Notes: generated by a model from the letters alone, not told the origin. A stretch of 64,000 nucleotides of DNA from Luteimonas sp. BLCC-B24 (GCF_028550595.1 NZ_JAQQGN010000008.1:1-64000); one strand, 5' to 3'; positions 39,046 through 48,855 are shown, counted from the first letter of the stretch. Numbers and translations: made by a program.

Positions 39046-39109
39046 ACGGCTGCGGCGGCACGTCCCGCAGGCCGGTTAAACTGCGCGCTTTCCGTTCAAG
39101 GATCCGCGC

Positions 39110-39880
39110 ATGCGCCTCGATTCCGTCCGCGCCATCGTCACCGGCGGCGTCTCCGGCCTCGGCCTCGCCGTCGCCCGCCATCTCGTCTCCGCCGGCGGCA
39201 AGGCCGTGCTGTTCGACGTCAACGACGACAAGGGCGCCGAAGCGGTGGCGGCGCTGGGCGAAGCGAATGCCCGGTACCTGCGGACCGACGTCACCGACGA
39301 GGCGGGCGTCGTCGCCAACGTCGCTGCGGCGCGGGATTTTCTCGGCGGCCTCAACGCGGCCGTGAACTGCGCCGGCATCCTCGGCGCCGGCCGCGTGCTC
39401 GGGCGCGAGGCGCCGATGCCGCTCGAGACTTTCAGCCGCACGGTCATGGTGAACCTGGTCGGCAGCTTCAACGTCGCCAAGGCGGCCGCAGCGTCAATGC
39501 AGGGCAACGAGGCCGGTGACGACGGCGAGCGCGGGGTGATCGTCAATACCGCATCGGTCGCCGCCTACGAAGGCCAGATCGGCCAGGCCGCGTACTCGGC
39601 CTCCAAGGGCGGCGTGGTCGGCATGACCCTGCCGATGGCGCGCGAACTCGCGCGCTTCGGCATCCGCGTCAACACGATCGCGCCGGGCATCTTCTGGACG
39701 CCGATGGTCGACGGCATGCCCGACGAGGTGCAGCAGTCGCTGTCGGCCTCGATTCCGTTCCCGTCGCGTCTCGGCCGGCCGGAGGAATTCGCCGATCTCG
39801 TCGCCTACATCCTCGGCAACCGCTACCTCAACGGCGAGACCATCCGCCTCGACGGCGCGGTGCGCCTCGCGCCGAAGTAA
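39110..39880 (+). CDS. HSD10-like 3-hydroxyacyl-CoA dehydrogenase (SDR)
   Basis: Protein of 256 residues. SDR motifs [17 protein letters not shown], catalytic Ser in [10 protein letters not shown] and YSASKGG. The pattern [20 protein letters not shown] and the end [15 protein letters not shown] match the type-2 3-hydroxyacyl-CoA dehydrogenase group (HSD17B10-like), which oxidises 2-methyl-3-hydroxybutyryl-CoA in isoleucine degradation as well as short 3-hydroxyacyl-CoAs. It fits the branched-chain acyl-CoA theme of the region. Confidence 0.88.
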   Translation: MRLDSVRAIVTGGVSGLGLAVARHLVSAGGKAVLFDVNDDKGAEAVAALGEANARYLRTDVTDEAGVVANVAAARDFLGGLNAAVNCAGILGAGRVLGREAPMPLETFSRTVMVNLVGSFNVAKAAAASMQGNEAGDDGERGVIVNTASVAAYEGQIGQAAYSASKGGVVGMTLPMARELARFGIRVNTIAPGIFWTPMVDGMPDEVQQSLSASIPFPSRLGRPEEFADLVAYILGNRYLNGETIRLDGAVRLAPK

Positions 39881-40471
39881 GTGAGGCGTCTGCGGCCCTC
39901 GTTCGCACCCGGCGCCGCCGCGCTGCTCGCGGCCGCGCTCGTGTGCGCGCCCGTCGCCGCCCAGAACGCGGTGCCGCCCGACGTGGCCGCGGCGCTCGAA
40001 GCCGGCGGTTACGCCGCGGTGCCGATGCGCCGGCACGGCGATGCGCATCTCACCGTGCGGATGCAGCTCAACGGCGTGCCGGGGGTCTTCATTCTCGATA
40101 CCGGGGCGGGGCGCACCGTGCTCGACCGCGCAGCGCAGTCACGATTCGACGAAGGCCGCACGCCGGTGTCGGGCGGCGTGGCCACCGGTGCAGGCGGCGC
40201 CGGCGTGGCGATCGCCGCCCTGCCCGACAGCCGCCTGCGCATCGGCGACTACCGCGACGAGGCGTTCACCGTGCACGTGATGCCGCTCGACCACGTCAAT
40301 GCGGCGTTCGTGCGCCGCGGCGAGGCCGCGGTCGACGGCGTGCTCGGCGCCGATGTGCTCGAGCGCGGCGGCGCGGTCATCGACTATCCCAATCTGCGCC
40401 TCTACCTCCGCAACCCCGACGCCGGTCGCGGCGGGGCGTCCTCTTCACCCTCTATCAGCGAACAGCGATGA
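39881..40471 (+). CDS. Secreted retropepsin-like aspartic protease
   Basis: Protein of 196 residues from a GTG directly after the upstream stop codon, so coupled to it. A signal peptide ([17 protein letters not shown]) precedes a single retropepsin-type domain: [14 protein letters not shown] (catalytic Asp ~73) and [20 protein letters not shown]. Such proteins act as dimers. Periplasmic location is expected; the substrate is unknown. Its stop overlaps the next start (ATGA). Confidence 0.85.
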   Translation: MRRLRPSFAPGAAALLAAALVCAPVAAQNAVPPDVAAALEAGGYAAVPMRRHGDAHLTVRMQLNGVPGVFILDTGAGRTVLDRAAQSRFDEGRTPVSGGVATGAGGAGVAIAALPDSRLRIGDYRDEAFTVHVMPLDHVNAAFVRRGEAAVDGVLGADVLERGGAVIDYPNLRLYLRNPDAGRGGASSSPSISEQR

Positions 40472-41034
40472 AAGCCTACGACGTCAAGAAAGGAAACGTG
40501 GTCGAACACAACAACGGCGTGTACCAGGTGCGCGACATCGAGCGAAGCTCGCCGCAGGGCCGCGGCGGCAACGTGCGCTTCCGCTTCACGATGTACAGCG
40601 TGCCGGGCGGCACCAAGACCGACGCCAGCTTCGACGGCGACGACGAACTGCGCGAGGTCGATCTCGCCCGCCGCCAGGCCAGCTTCTCGTACAAGGACGG
40701 CGATGCGTTCGTGTTCATGGACGACGAGGACTTCACCCAGTACACGCTGGACGCGAACGTCGTCGGCGACGGCGCGGGCTACATCACCGACGGCCTGACC
40801 GGCTGCTTCGTGCAGGTGATCGACGACGCCCCCGTCGGCCTGCAACTGCCGCAGAGCGTGGTGCTCGAAGTCGTCGACACGCCGCCGGAACTCAAGGGCG
40901 GCACCGCGACCAAGCGCCCGAAGCCGGCCGTGCTCAATACCGGCATCGAGATCCAGGTGCCCGAGTACATCACCAACGGCGAACGCGTCTGGGTCAACAC
41001 CACGACCGGCGAATTCGGCGGCCGCGCGGACTGA
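40468..41034 (+). CDS. efpL: Elongation factor P-like protein EfpL (YeiP)
   Basis: Protein of 188 residues with the three-domain EF-P fold: [31 protein letters not shown] and the C-terminal [19 protein letters not shown]. The tip loop of domain I reads SSPQGRGGN, the EfpL type, with Arg in place of the modified Lys of EF-P. EfpL relieves ribosome stalling at proline-rich and some other motifs. It is preceded by the protease gene with a 4-base overlap. Confidence 0.93.
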   Translation: MKAYDVKKGNVVEHNNGVYQVRDIERSSPQGRGGNVRFRFTMYSVPGGTKTDASFDGDDELREVDLARRQASFSYKDGDAFVFMDDEDFTQYTLDANVVGDGAGYITDGLTGCFVQVIDDAPVGLQLPQSVVLEVVDTPPELKGGTATKRPKPAVLNTGIEIQVPEYITNGERVWVNTTTGEFGGRAD

Positions 41035-41290
41035 CGCGGCCCGGGGCGCCCGGCGCCCCGCACGGCGCGCGTTGGATTGCACCCGCGCGTCCGGTGGAGA
41101 CCATTTGCACGCGGGCGCTCCAGGCGCGGCGGCCCGACGCCGGTGGCGCGCACCGGTACGCCAGGAGCGTTGTCGAAAGATCCACGCGTACCTGCAAGAC
41201 GAGGTGCATTGCCCCGGGGCGTCGACGATGGCGCGGCGCACCGGACGCTGGACCTCCCGTCCTGCGCGGCGCTGCCGCACGCACGGGTGA

Positions 41291-43156
41291 TCACTCCAGG
41301 CGCAGTCCACCGGCCTCGTGATGCAGGACGCGCAGCCGCGTCCCGAGCGCGTCGAGATTCCGGTCCGAGGCGCGGATCCGCGCCTGTGCCTCGGGCGACA
41401 GTGCCGAACGCGCCTGGTCCTCGAGCCGGCTGCGCAGTCCGCGCAGCGTCCGCGCACCGGCGCCGACCTCGGCCGCGAGTGCATCCCGCTCCTCGCCATG
41501 GGGCAGTCCGTATCCACCATCGAGCAGTTGCGCCGGCCGGCTGAGGCCGTCACCCGCCGCCTGCAGCGCGCGCAGGGTCGCCACCGCGGGCGCGATCTCC
41601 GTCGCCCGCTGCGGATCGCGCAACTGGCGCTTGAGCACGTCGCGCAGCGCCAGATCGTCGCGGCGACGCGCCGCCTGCTCCAGGACCAGCAGGGCCGCGC
41701 CGTCGCGCAGTTGCGTGGTCGCGAGCCAGGGCGCGCGCGCAGCGGGACCGAGTTCGAACCAGTCGGCGACCCGCGCGACCGGCAGCGGCTGCGCGCCGCG
41801 CGCGACGTCGAACAGCGACTGGTATTCGTTCTCGGCGGACGGAAAATACGCACCTGCACGTACCGCATCCTCGCGCTCGAGCACCGATGCATCCGCCATG
41901 CCACGACGCACGAGCCGCCGCAGCAGACCGGTCGGCGTGATGCTGCGCAGCCCGGCGCCCGCGAGGCGTGGCACGCCGGTCTGCAGCAACGCCCAGGTCT
42001 CCACCGCACAGTTGTTGCTGACGAAGTAATACCGGCCGTCATAGCTCCAGTGCAGCGTGGCCGCCTGCACCATCAGGCCCGCGATCTCGTCGCCCGACAG
42101 CGCCAGCGGAATCGACTGCAGACCGCGCAATTCCAGTTTCGTGTACTCCTCGATCACCTGGTCGAGCGGCAGCACGAACAGACGCGAGGGATAGCGTCCG
42201 GTCAGCCCGCGCCAGCTGGAGATCTGCACGTCGTCGACGAAGGCGCGGAACGACAGCACACGATGGTGTGCGAGATCGAACCGGCAGTCCGGGCCGGGCG
42301 CGCGCCCCGGCGCGCAGATCACCAGCCGCAGCATGCTGTGGCCCCAGCGGCTCATCGGACGCGCGTTGCCTTCGGCGAGCAGGTAGTCGACCGCGTAGAT
42401 GCGTGCCGGATCGAGATCGAGCAGCGGCGACGCGCCCGTCTCGTGGAGGTGCACGGCGTCGGCCTCCACGAACGGCAGCGCCGGGTCGCAGGCTGCGCCC
42501 TCGGGCGCCCACGCGAAATGCGCGGCGAAGTGGGCATGCAGCGCCGGCCGGCGACAGGCGTAGTCCGGGTCGAGCAGGAAGTGTTCGAGATTGACCGCGA
42601 CGAACTCGGCCGGCGCGTGGCGTTCGTAGGGATCGGGGCTGCGATCGGTCATCGCGTTGTCGGCGGCGCGCAGCCCGAAACGCAGCGGCCGGACCGGCCA
42701 GCCGGCCAGATCACGCAGGCGCGCATCCCGCGACAGCCCGCCGTGTGGCGAACGATCGTAGCGGTGGGCAAGTTCGTGCAGCACGGCGGCGAGCGCCGCG
42801 CGACGCGCCGGGGCCTCCACCCCGGCCGCGGCGCCGGCGCCGATCCAGTCGTCGAGCAGGGTCCGCCGCAGCAGGACGCGGTCGCCACGCGAGTGGCCGT
42901 GCACGCCGTCGCGCAGGTCGTCGCGCCACTGCACGCGGACGTCGAGTCCGTCGGCACTGCGCCAGGCCGGCGGCAGCGCGGCCACCGCGGCCTCGAGCAC
43001 CTGCGTGGCCGCCGCGTGGCGGGACGGGTCCAGCGCCGCGGCGTCATGCGTGTCGAGTTCCCAGCGCCAGGACGCCAGCGCGCCGCTGCTGGCAACGCAC
43101 AGCAGCAGGGCGCCCAGCGCCTGCACCACGAAGACGTGCCTGCCGCCTGCGGCCAT
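41291..43156 (-). CDS. DUF4105 protein with a zincin-like motif
   Basis: Protein of 621 residues with a signal peptide (ALGALLLCVASSGALAS). The N-terminal part carries VLHELAHRYDRSPHG, a HExxH zinc-protease-like helix. The middle is a DUF4105 domain: MSRWGHSMLRLVICA and VSNNCAVETWALLQ supply the conserved His and Cys of this NlpC-like periplasmic fold. A helical C-terminal region follows. In pseudomonads DUF4105 genes sit beside DUF2388 genes, as here, but their role is not known. It may be a periplasmic peptidase or amidase. Confidence 0.8.
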   Translation of the reverse strand: MAAGGRHVFVVQALGALLLCVASSGALASWRWELDTHDAAALDPSRHAAATQVLEAAVAALPPAWRSADGLDVRVQWRDDLRDGVHGHSRGDRVLLRRTLLDDWIGAGAAAGVEAPARRAALAAVLHELAHRYDRSPHGGLSRDARLRDLAGWPVRPLRFGLRAADNAMTDRSPDPYERHAPAEFVAVNLEHFLLDPDYACRRPALHAHFAAHFAWAPEGAACDPALPFVEADAVHLHETGASPLLDLDPARIYAVDYLLAEGNARPMSRWGHSMLRLVICAPGRAPGPDCRFDLAHHRVLSFRAFVDDVQISSWRGLTGRYPSRLFVLPLDQVIEEYTKLELRGLQSIPLALSGDEIAGLMVQAATLHWSYDGRYYFVSNNCAVETWALLQTGVPRLAGAGLRSITPTGLLRRLVRRGMADASVLEREDAVRAGAYFPSAENEYQSLFDVARGAQPLPVARVADWFELGPAARAPWLATTQLRDGAALLVLEQAARRRDDLALRDVLKRQLRDPQRATEIAPAVATLRALQAAGDGLSRPAQLLDGGYGLPHGEERDALAAEVGAGARTLRGLRSRLEDQARSALSPEAQARIRASDRNLDALGTRLRVLHHEAGGLRLE

Positions 43157-43278
43157 CAGGGCGTCCCCTGCTGCGACACGGGGCGCGCGTTCGATCGCGC
43201 GCGACCGGGCGTCGCCCCGCCCTGCGCAGACTCGGGCACGGCCATGCGTCGCCGCCGGAGGCCGGACGCGGCGTGGCC

Positions 43279-43578
43279 TCAGCGGGCGAGAATCGCCTGG
43301 GCCAGCTGGAGATCGCTGGCGGTGCGTGCATCCGCGTTCGAGGCGCGCAGATGACGCAGTGCGGCCTCGAGCTGCACGCCACGGATGCGTCCGTCGCTGG
43401 CGACGAAGCTCGCCGCGTCCTCGCGGGCCTGCACCACGACCTTGTCGTTGCCCGACGTGCTGCCGCTCGAGGCCGACGATCCCGCCGCGGACGCGCCGCC
43501 GGTGGTGCCGGCGAAACTGCCGGCGAGCGCGGGCGACGAGAGGGCGATCAGGGCGCAGGCGAGCAAGGGACGGGACAT
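43279..43578 (-). CDS. DUF2388 small secreted protein
   Basis: Protein of 99 residues; ATG at 43578 with GGAGATCCCGCG upstream. Signal peptide MSRPLLACALIALSSPALA, a Gly/Ser-rich spacer, then VVVQAREDAASFVASDG, RIRGVQLEAAL and SDLQLAQAIL, the DUF2388 signature. Function unknown. It is 122 bases upstream of the DUF4105 gene on the same strand and they are probably co-transcribed. Confidence 0.85.
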   Translation of the reverse strand: MSRPLLACALIALSSPALAGSFAGTTGGASAAGSSASSGSTSGNDKVVVQAREDAASFVASDGRIRGVQLEAALRHLRASNADARTASDLQLAQAILAR

Positions 43579-43652
43579 CGCGGGATCTCCGGGCAGGGGC
43601 GGCCGACTGTACACGACGTGCACACCCTGCTCCCGCGGCGCGCGTGGGTCGC

Positions 43653-45041
43653 TCAGGGATCGAACAGCTTGCCCGGATTCAGGATGCCGGCCGGATCGAG
43701 TGCCGCCTTGATGCCGCGCATCACGGCGATCTCCGCATCGCTGCGGGTCGAGCGCAGATAGGGCTTCTTGACGAGGCCGATGCCGTGTTCGGCCGAGATG
43801 CTGCCGCCGTGCCGCTGCAGCGCGGCGGCGAGCAGCTTGGTCACGCGCTCGCACTCGACCACGAAGTCCGCGTTCGCCATCACCTCGGGCTTGAGCACGT
43901 TGATATGCAGGTTGCCGTCGCCGATGTGCCCGAACCAGACCACATCGAACTGCGGATACTCGGCCGCCAGCAGCGCCTGGGTCTCGGCCAGGAACGCCGG
44001 CATCGCCGACACCCGCACCGAGACGTCGTTCTTGTACGGCACGTAGGGCGCCAGGCTTTCGGTGATGCCCTCGCGCAGGCGCCACAGCTGGGCGGCCTGG
44101 GTGTCGCCGTGACTGATTACGCCGTCCTCCACCCAGCCCTGCTCCACGCAGTGCTCGAACGCCGACAGCACCGCCACCTCGCCGGCCTCGCCCTCGCTGG
44201 CGAACTCGGCGACCACGTAGAACGGGTACGCGGTGTCGAACGGCGGCTGCGCGCCGTGGGCGACCACGTGATGCAGCGCGCGGTCGGTGAAGAACTCGAA
44301 GGCCTCCAGCCCGAGCCGCTCGCGCAGCGCCTGGAACACCTGCATCAGCACCTCGAACGACGGCAGCGCGAGCAGCATCACCCGCGTCGCCGGCGCCGGC
44401 CCGGCCAGCCGCAACGTGGCCTCGACGATGACGCCCAGCGTGCCCTCGGACGCGACGGCCAGGTGCCGCAGGTCGTAGCCGCTGGAGTTCTTGACCAGGC
44501 CGCGGTTGAGATCGAGCAGTTCGCCGGTGCCGGTGACCAGCTTGACCCCGGCCACCCACTCGCGCGTGTTGCCGTAGCGCACGACGCGGATGCCGCCGGC
44601 GTTGGTGGCGATGTTGCCGCCGATCGTGCACGAACCGCGCGCGGCGAAATCCACCGGATACTGCAGGCCATGCGCGCGCGCGGCGTCCTGCACCGTTTCG
44701 AGCGCGGCGCCGGCCTGCACGGTCAGCAGGCGGTCGACCGGTTCGAAGGCCAGCACCTTGTTCATTTTCTGCAGGCTGAGCACCAGCTCGCCGTTCGCGG
44801 CGACCGCGCCACCCGACAGGCCGGTGCGGCCGCCCGAGGGCACCACGGCCAAGCCGTGCGCATGGGCCCAGTGCATCACCGCCTGCACCTGGGCGACATC
44901 GGCCGGCAATGCGATCGCCAGCGGCGCCGGCGTCCAGCGTCGGGTCCAGTCGACGCCGTAGTGGGCGAGGTCGGCAGGATCGGTCAGCACCTGCAACGCG
45001 GGCACCGCGGCCTGCAGGCTGGAAACGCGCGCGTCGGACAT
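43653..45041 (-). CDS. FAD-linked D-2-hydroxyglutarate dehydrogenase
   Basis: Protein of 462 residues. The FAD-binding PCMH-type domain shows VPSGGRTGLSGGAV, SCTIGGNIATNAGGIRVVRYG and ASEGTLGVI. The C-terminal FAD-oxidase domain contains VWFGHIGDGNLHINVL (metal His) and ISAEHGIGLVKKPYL. It matches D-2-hydroxyglutarate dehydrogenases more than GlcD. The divergent serA, 125 bases away, supports this: SerA reduces 2-oxoglutarate to D-2-hydroxyglutarate as a way to drive serine synthesis, and this enzyme recycles it. A D-lactate dehydrogenase is the main alternative. Confidence 0.88.
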   Translation of the reverse strand: MSDARVSSLQAAVPALQVLTDPADLAHYGVDWTRRWTPAPLAIALPADVAQVQAVMHWAHAHGLAVVPSGGRTGLSGGAVAANGELVLSLQKMNKVLAFEPVDRLLTVQAGAALETVQDAARAHGLQYPVDFAARGSCTIGGNIATNAGGIRVVRYGNTREWVAGVKLVTGTGELLDLNRGLVKNSSGYDLRHLAVASEGTLGVIVEATLRLAGPAPATRVMLLALPSFEVLMQVFQALRERLGLEAFEFFTDRALHHVVAHGAQPPFDTAYPFYVVAEFASEGEAGEVAVLSAFEHCVEQGWVEDGVISHGDTQAAQLWRLREGITESLAPYVPYKNDVSVRVSAMPAFLAETQALLAAEYPQFDVVWFGHIGDGNLHINVLKPEVMANADFVVECERVTKLLAAALQRHGGSISAEHGIGLVKKPYLRSTRSDAEIAVMRGIKAALDPAGILNPGKLFDP

Positions 45042-45166
45042 GCGTGGGCGCCGGAATCGAGGGGGAGGCCAGCCTGCCAGCCGCCCCTGTCCGCGTCCAG
45101 CGCCGGGCCGCGCCCGCACCGCGCTTCTGGCACCATGTGGCGCCCCGTCGAAGGCGCCGTGTACCG

Positions 45167-46399
45167 ATGAAGACTTCGTTTCCCAAGGGCGACATCCGCG
45201 TCCTGCTGCTCGAAGGCGTGAGCCAGAGCGCGGTCGACGTGTTCAAGGCGGCCGGCTACACCCAGATCGACGTGCACCCCAAGTCGCTGCCCGAGGACCA
45301 GCTGCGCGCACGCATCGCCGACGCGCACATCGTCGGCATCCGCTCGCGGACCGAACTCACCGCCGAGGTACTCTCCGATGCGCGCCGGCTGATGGCGATC
45401 GGCTGCTTCTGCATCGGCACCAACCAGGTGGACCTGGACGCCGCGGAACGCGCCGGCATTCCGGTGTTCAATGCGCCCTACTCCAACACCCGCAGCGTGG
45501 CCGAACTGGTCGTCGCCGAGGCGATCATGCTGCTGCGCGGCATTCCGCAGAAGAATGCGCAGTGTCACCGCGGCGGCTGGAGCAAATCCGCGCTCGGCAG
45601 CCACGAAGCGCGTGGCAAGACGCTGGGCATCGTGGGCTACGGCCATATCGGCACCCAGGTCGGCGTGCTGGCCGAAGCGCTGGGCATGCACGTGCTCTTC
45701 CACGACATCGAGACCAAACTCTCGCTCGGCAATGCGCGCAGTGCCGCGAGCCTCGAGGATCTGCTCGCGCGCAGCGACGTGGTCACGCTGCACGTGCCCG
45801 AGACGCCGGCGACCAAGCTGATGTTCGGCGCCGCGGAACTCGCGGCCATGAAGCCCGGCGCCCACCTGATCAACGCCTCGCGCGGCACGGTGGTCGACAT
45901 CGACGCACTCGACGCCGCGCTGCGCAGCGGCCAGGTCGGCGGCGCGGCGATCGACGTGTTTCCGGTCGAGCCCAAGGGCAATGACGACGCCTTCGAATCC
46001 CCGCTGCTGGGCCACGACAACGTGCTGCTCACCCCGCACGTCGGCGGCAGCACGCTCGAGGCCCAGGACAACATCGGCGTCGAGGTCGCCGCCAAGCTGG
46101 TGCGCTACAGCGACAACGGCAGCACGCTCTCGGCGGTGAACTTCCCCGAAGTCACCCTGCCCGAGCACGCCGGCAGCCACCGCCTGCTGCATCTGCACCG
46201 CAACGTGCCGGGCGTGCTGTCGAAGATCAACGAGGTGTTCTCGCGCGAAGCGATCAACATCGACGGCCAGTACCTGCGCACGAATGCGAACGTGGGCTAC
46301 GTGGTCATCGACGTCGCCGCCACCGAAGACCAGGCCACGCATCTGCGCAGCGAGCTGTCGAAGATCGACGGGACGCTGCGGACGCGGGTGCTTTACTAG
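45167..46399 (+). CDS. serA: D-3-phosphoglycerate dehydrogenase
   Basis: Protein of 410 residues, the E. coli-type SerA length. Motifs: IGCFCIGTNQVDL, NAD-binding GIVGYGHIGTQVG, INASRGTVVDIDAL, LLTPHVGGSTLEAQ (catalytic His), then an ACT domain (HRLLHLHRNVPGVLSKINEV) that allows serine feedback. It catalyses the first step of serine synthesis. Two bases after its stop begins a tgattcgtgattcg repeat (46401). Confidence 0.96.
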   Translation: MKTSFPKGDIRVLLLEGVSQSAVDVFKAAGYTQIDVHPKSLPEDQLRARIADAHIVGIRSRTELTAEVLSDARRLMAIGCFCIGTNQVDLDAAERAGIPVFNAPYSNTRSVAELVVAEAIMLLRGIPQKNAQCHRGGWSKSALGSHEARGKTLGIVGYGHIGTQVGVLAEALGMHVLFHDIETKLSLGNARSAASLEDLLARSDVVTLHVPETPATKLMFGAAELAAMKPGAHLINASRGTVVDIDALDAALRSGQVGGAAIDVFPVEPKGNDDAFESPLLGHDNVLLTPHVGGSTLEAQDNIGVEVAAKLVRYSDNGSTLSAVNFPEVTLPEHAGSHRLLHLHRNVPGVLSKINEVFSREAINIDGQYLRTNANVGYVVIDVAATEDQATHLRSELSKIDGTLRTRVLY

Positions 46400-46400
46400 C

Positions 46401-46425
46401 TGTGATTCGTGATTCGTGATTAGGA
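46401..46425. repeat. GATTCGTGATT-type repeat after serA
   Basis: tgtgattcgtgattcgtgat starts two bases after serA. An oppositely oriented copy lies at 46590-46619, so the two bound a ~170-base spacer. The same unit is found inside icmF. Confidence 0.75.
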
Positions 46426-46589
46426 GAAGCGGGGCGGCGCTGCGGGCTGATCGGTACACGAAGGCTCGGTGAGTGGAAAGCCGCTGTCGGGAATGCCAGC
46501 TCGATATGCGTGTTCGACTGCCGAAGGCATCGCATGCTGCGCTTTGTTGTGATTGCGCGGAAGGACTTGGAGCGCGGCAGCTCCCCTTT

Positions 46590-46619
46590 CGAATCACCAA
46601 TCACCAATCACGAATCACC
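46590..46619. repeat. GATTGGTGATTCGTGATT-type repeat at the NUDIX gene end
   Basis: cgaatcaccaatcaccaatc followed by acgaatcacc. The stop codon of the NUDIX gene (46608-46610) is inside the repeat, so the repeat rewrote the end of that gene. Confidence 0.75.
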
Positions 46620-47177
46620 GCCTCGATGCTTCCTCGCCATCCGACGCAGCGACGCGTCGTAGGCTGCATCGTCGACCATGGCGACGATCGGCACCCACGC
46701 CAGCGCATGCGATTCCTCGCTGACGACGAACGTCTCGTCGGCGCCGGCGTGGACGATGTAGCGCACGTCGTAATGCCAGTGCGCGGGCACGCCCTTGTGC
46801 TCGGGAATGCGGTGCCGGTCGAGATCCACGATCACCGGGTCGACGCGGACGTCGCGCAGGCCGGTTTCCTCTTCGGTCTCACGCAGCGCCACGCGGGCCA
46901 GGTCCTGGTCGCCATCGGCATGTCCCCCCGGCTGCAGCCACAGACCGAGCTTGCGGTGGTGGGTGAGCAGCGTGCGCGCACCGTCGGCGCTGACGACGAA
47001 GGCGGATGCGGTGAAGTGCCCGGCCAGGCGTTCGCGCACGAACGGATCGAGGGGATCGTCGAGCAGATCGAGGAACAGCCGCGCGGTGTCGGCCTCGTCC
47101 GGATGACGTCGCGCGTAGTCGACGAACGCGGCGGCGAGCGCAGGATTTCGGGACGGAACGGGGCGTGAGTCGGGCAC
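46608..47177 (-). CDS. NUDIX hydrolase
   Basis: About 189 residues if GTG 47177 is used; the start is uncertain because no ribosome site is clear and the frame remains open upstream into the next gene's leader. NUDIX box GGHADGDQDLARVALRETEE followed by ETGL fits the pattern except that the first Glu is Gln. The central part (LLTHHRKLGLWLQPGGH, HWHYDVRYIV) is typical of NUDIX enzymes annotated as DNA-mismatch or nucleotide pyrophosphohydrolases; the substrate is unknown. The last residues (HRGGDS) are encoded partly by an intergenic repeat. Confidence 0.8.
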   Translation of the reverse strand: MPDSRPVPSRNPALAAAFVDYARRHPDEADTARLFLDLLDDPLDPFVRERLAGHFTASAFVVSADGARTLLTHHRKLGLWLQPGGHADGDQDLARVALRETEEETGLRDVRVDPVIVDLDRHRIPEHKGVPAHWHYDVRYIVHAGADETFVVSEESHALAWVPIVAMVDDAAYDASLRRMARKHRGGDS

Positions 47178-47364
47178 GGGAATGCTGCGCTGCGGCGTGA
47201 CAGTGACGGGGAAATACCGCGGAGCGATGCGCCGTGACGCGTACTCCACGTCGCTTGTGCGGGGCGTCCGCGTTTGGCATGGTACCGCGATCCCCGCGCA
47301 GCCACGCCGCGCGGATTTCGAATCGCGCAAGCGTTCGCACGACCACTCGGGGAAGTACGCACCC

Positions 47365-48837
47365 ATGCTCAAGAGTCTGTTCCGGGTCAAGCCCGTTGAA
47401 GCCGCGCCTCATGTCGACGCCGGTGAACCCGTCGAGGGCAGCCTGCAGGGCGAAGCCACGCTCAAGCGCACGCTGACGGCCAGGCATCTGGTGTTGCTGG
47501 GCATGGGCGCGGTGATCGGTGCGGGCATCTTCGTGCTGACCGGTCAGGCCGCGGCCAATCACGCGGGCCCGGCGATCATGCTCAGCTTCGTGCTCGCCGG
47601 CCTGGCCTGCGCGTTCGCCGGTCTGTGCTACGCCGAGTTCTCGGCCCTGCTGCCGGTCTCGGGCAGCGCCTACTCCTATTCCTACGCCACGCTCGGCGAG
47701 TTCATCGCCTGGTTCATCGGCTGGTGCCTGGTGCTCGAATACCTGTTCGCCTCGTCGACCGTCGCGGTCGGCTGGTCCGGATATTTCGTGAGTTTCCTCA
47801 CCACCACACTCGGCCTGCCGTTCCCCGCCGAACTCGCCGGCGCGCCGCTGGCCTGGGTGGACGGCGGCTTCGTGCGCACCGCGAACATGTTCAACCTGCC
47901 GGCGGTGATGATCGTCGCCGCGGTCAGCGGGCTGTGCTACGTGGGCATCACCCAGTCGGCCTTCGTCAACGGCATCGTCGTGGCGATCAAGACCGCGGTG
48001 ATCGCCGCGTTCCTCGGCTTCGGCTTCTTCTATGTCGATCCCGCCAACTGGACGCCGTTCATTCCCGAGAACGTGGGCCCGGGCCAGTTCGGCATGGACG
48101 GCGTGTTCCGCGCCGCGACGATCGTGTTCTTCGCCTACATCGGCTTCGATGCGGTGTCGACGGCGGCGGGTGAAGCGAAGAATCCGCAGCGCGACATGCC
48201 GATCGGCATCCTCGGTTCGCTGGCGATCTGCACCGTCATCTACATCGCGGTGTGCGCGGTGCTCACCGGCATGCTGCCCTATACCGAACTCAACACCGCC
48301 AAGCCGGTCGCCACCGCGCTGGAGGCGTATCCCAACCTCGCCTGGCTCAAGACCGCGGTCGAGATCGGCGCGATCGCCGGCCTGTCGTCGGTGATCCTAG
48401 TGATGCTGATGGCGCAGCCGCGCATCTTCTACACGATGTCGCGCGACGGCCTGTTGCCCAAGGTGTTCGGCAAGGTCCACCCCAAGCACCAGACGCCCTA
48501 CGTCGGCACGATCGTCGTCGGCATCGCCGCCTGCCTGCTCGCCGGCCTGATGCCGCTGAGCGTCCTGGGCGAGCTGGTGTCGACGGGCACGCTGGTCGCG
48601 TTCGCCACCGTGTGCCTGGGTGTGCTGGTGCTGCGCCGCACCCGTCCGGAACTGCATCGTCCGTTCCGCGTGCCGATGGCGGCGGTCATCTGTCCGCTCG
48701 GCTTCCTGTCGTGCATGTTCCTGTTCTTCCAGTCGTTCCGCGAACACTGGCACCTGTTCGTGGCGTGGACGATCATCGGCATGGCGATCTACTTCCTCTA
48801 CGGCCGGCGGCACAGCAAGCTCAACACCGCGGCCTGA
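47365..48837 (+). CDS. APC-family amino acid permease (cationic type)
   Basis: Protein of 490 residues with about 12 to 14 membrane helices. APC hallmarks: LLGMGAVIGAGIFVLTG in TM1 and FFAYIGFDAVSTAAGEAKNPQRD in TM6. The end (LRRTRPELHRPFRVP, FLSCMFLFFQSF) matches the YhdG/CAT group that imports amino acids such as lysine, arginine or branched-chain ones. ATG 47365 is preceded by GGGGAAG. It is followed by a second APC gene. Confidence 0.9.
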   Translation: MLKSLFRVKPVEAAPHVDAGEPVEGSLQGEATLKRTLTARHLVLLGMGAVIGAGIFVLTGQAAANHAGPAIMLSFVLAGLACAFAGLCYAEFSALLPVSGSAYSYSYATLGEFIAWFIGWCLVLEYLFASSTVAVGWSGYFVSFLTTTLGLPFPAELAGAPLAWVDGGFVRTANMFNLPAVMIVAAVSGLCYVGITQSAFVNGIVVAIKTAVIAAFLGFGFFYVDPANWTPFIPENVGPGQFGMDGVFRAATIVFFAYIGFDAVSTAAGEAKNPQRDMPIGILGSLAICTVIYIAVCAVLTGMLPYTELNTAKPVATALEAYPNLAWLKTAVEIGAIAGLSSVILVMLMAQPRIFYTMSRDGLLPKVFGKVHPKHQTPYVGTIVVGIAACLLAGLMPLSVLGELVSTGTLVAFATVCLGVLVLRRTRPELHRPFRVPMAAVICPLGFLSCMFLFFQSFREHWHLFVAWTIIGMAIYFLYGRRHSKLNTAA

Positions 48838-48855
48838 GCCCGCCCGCCTTCCGCC

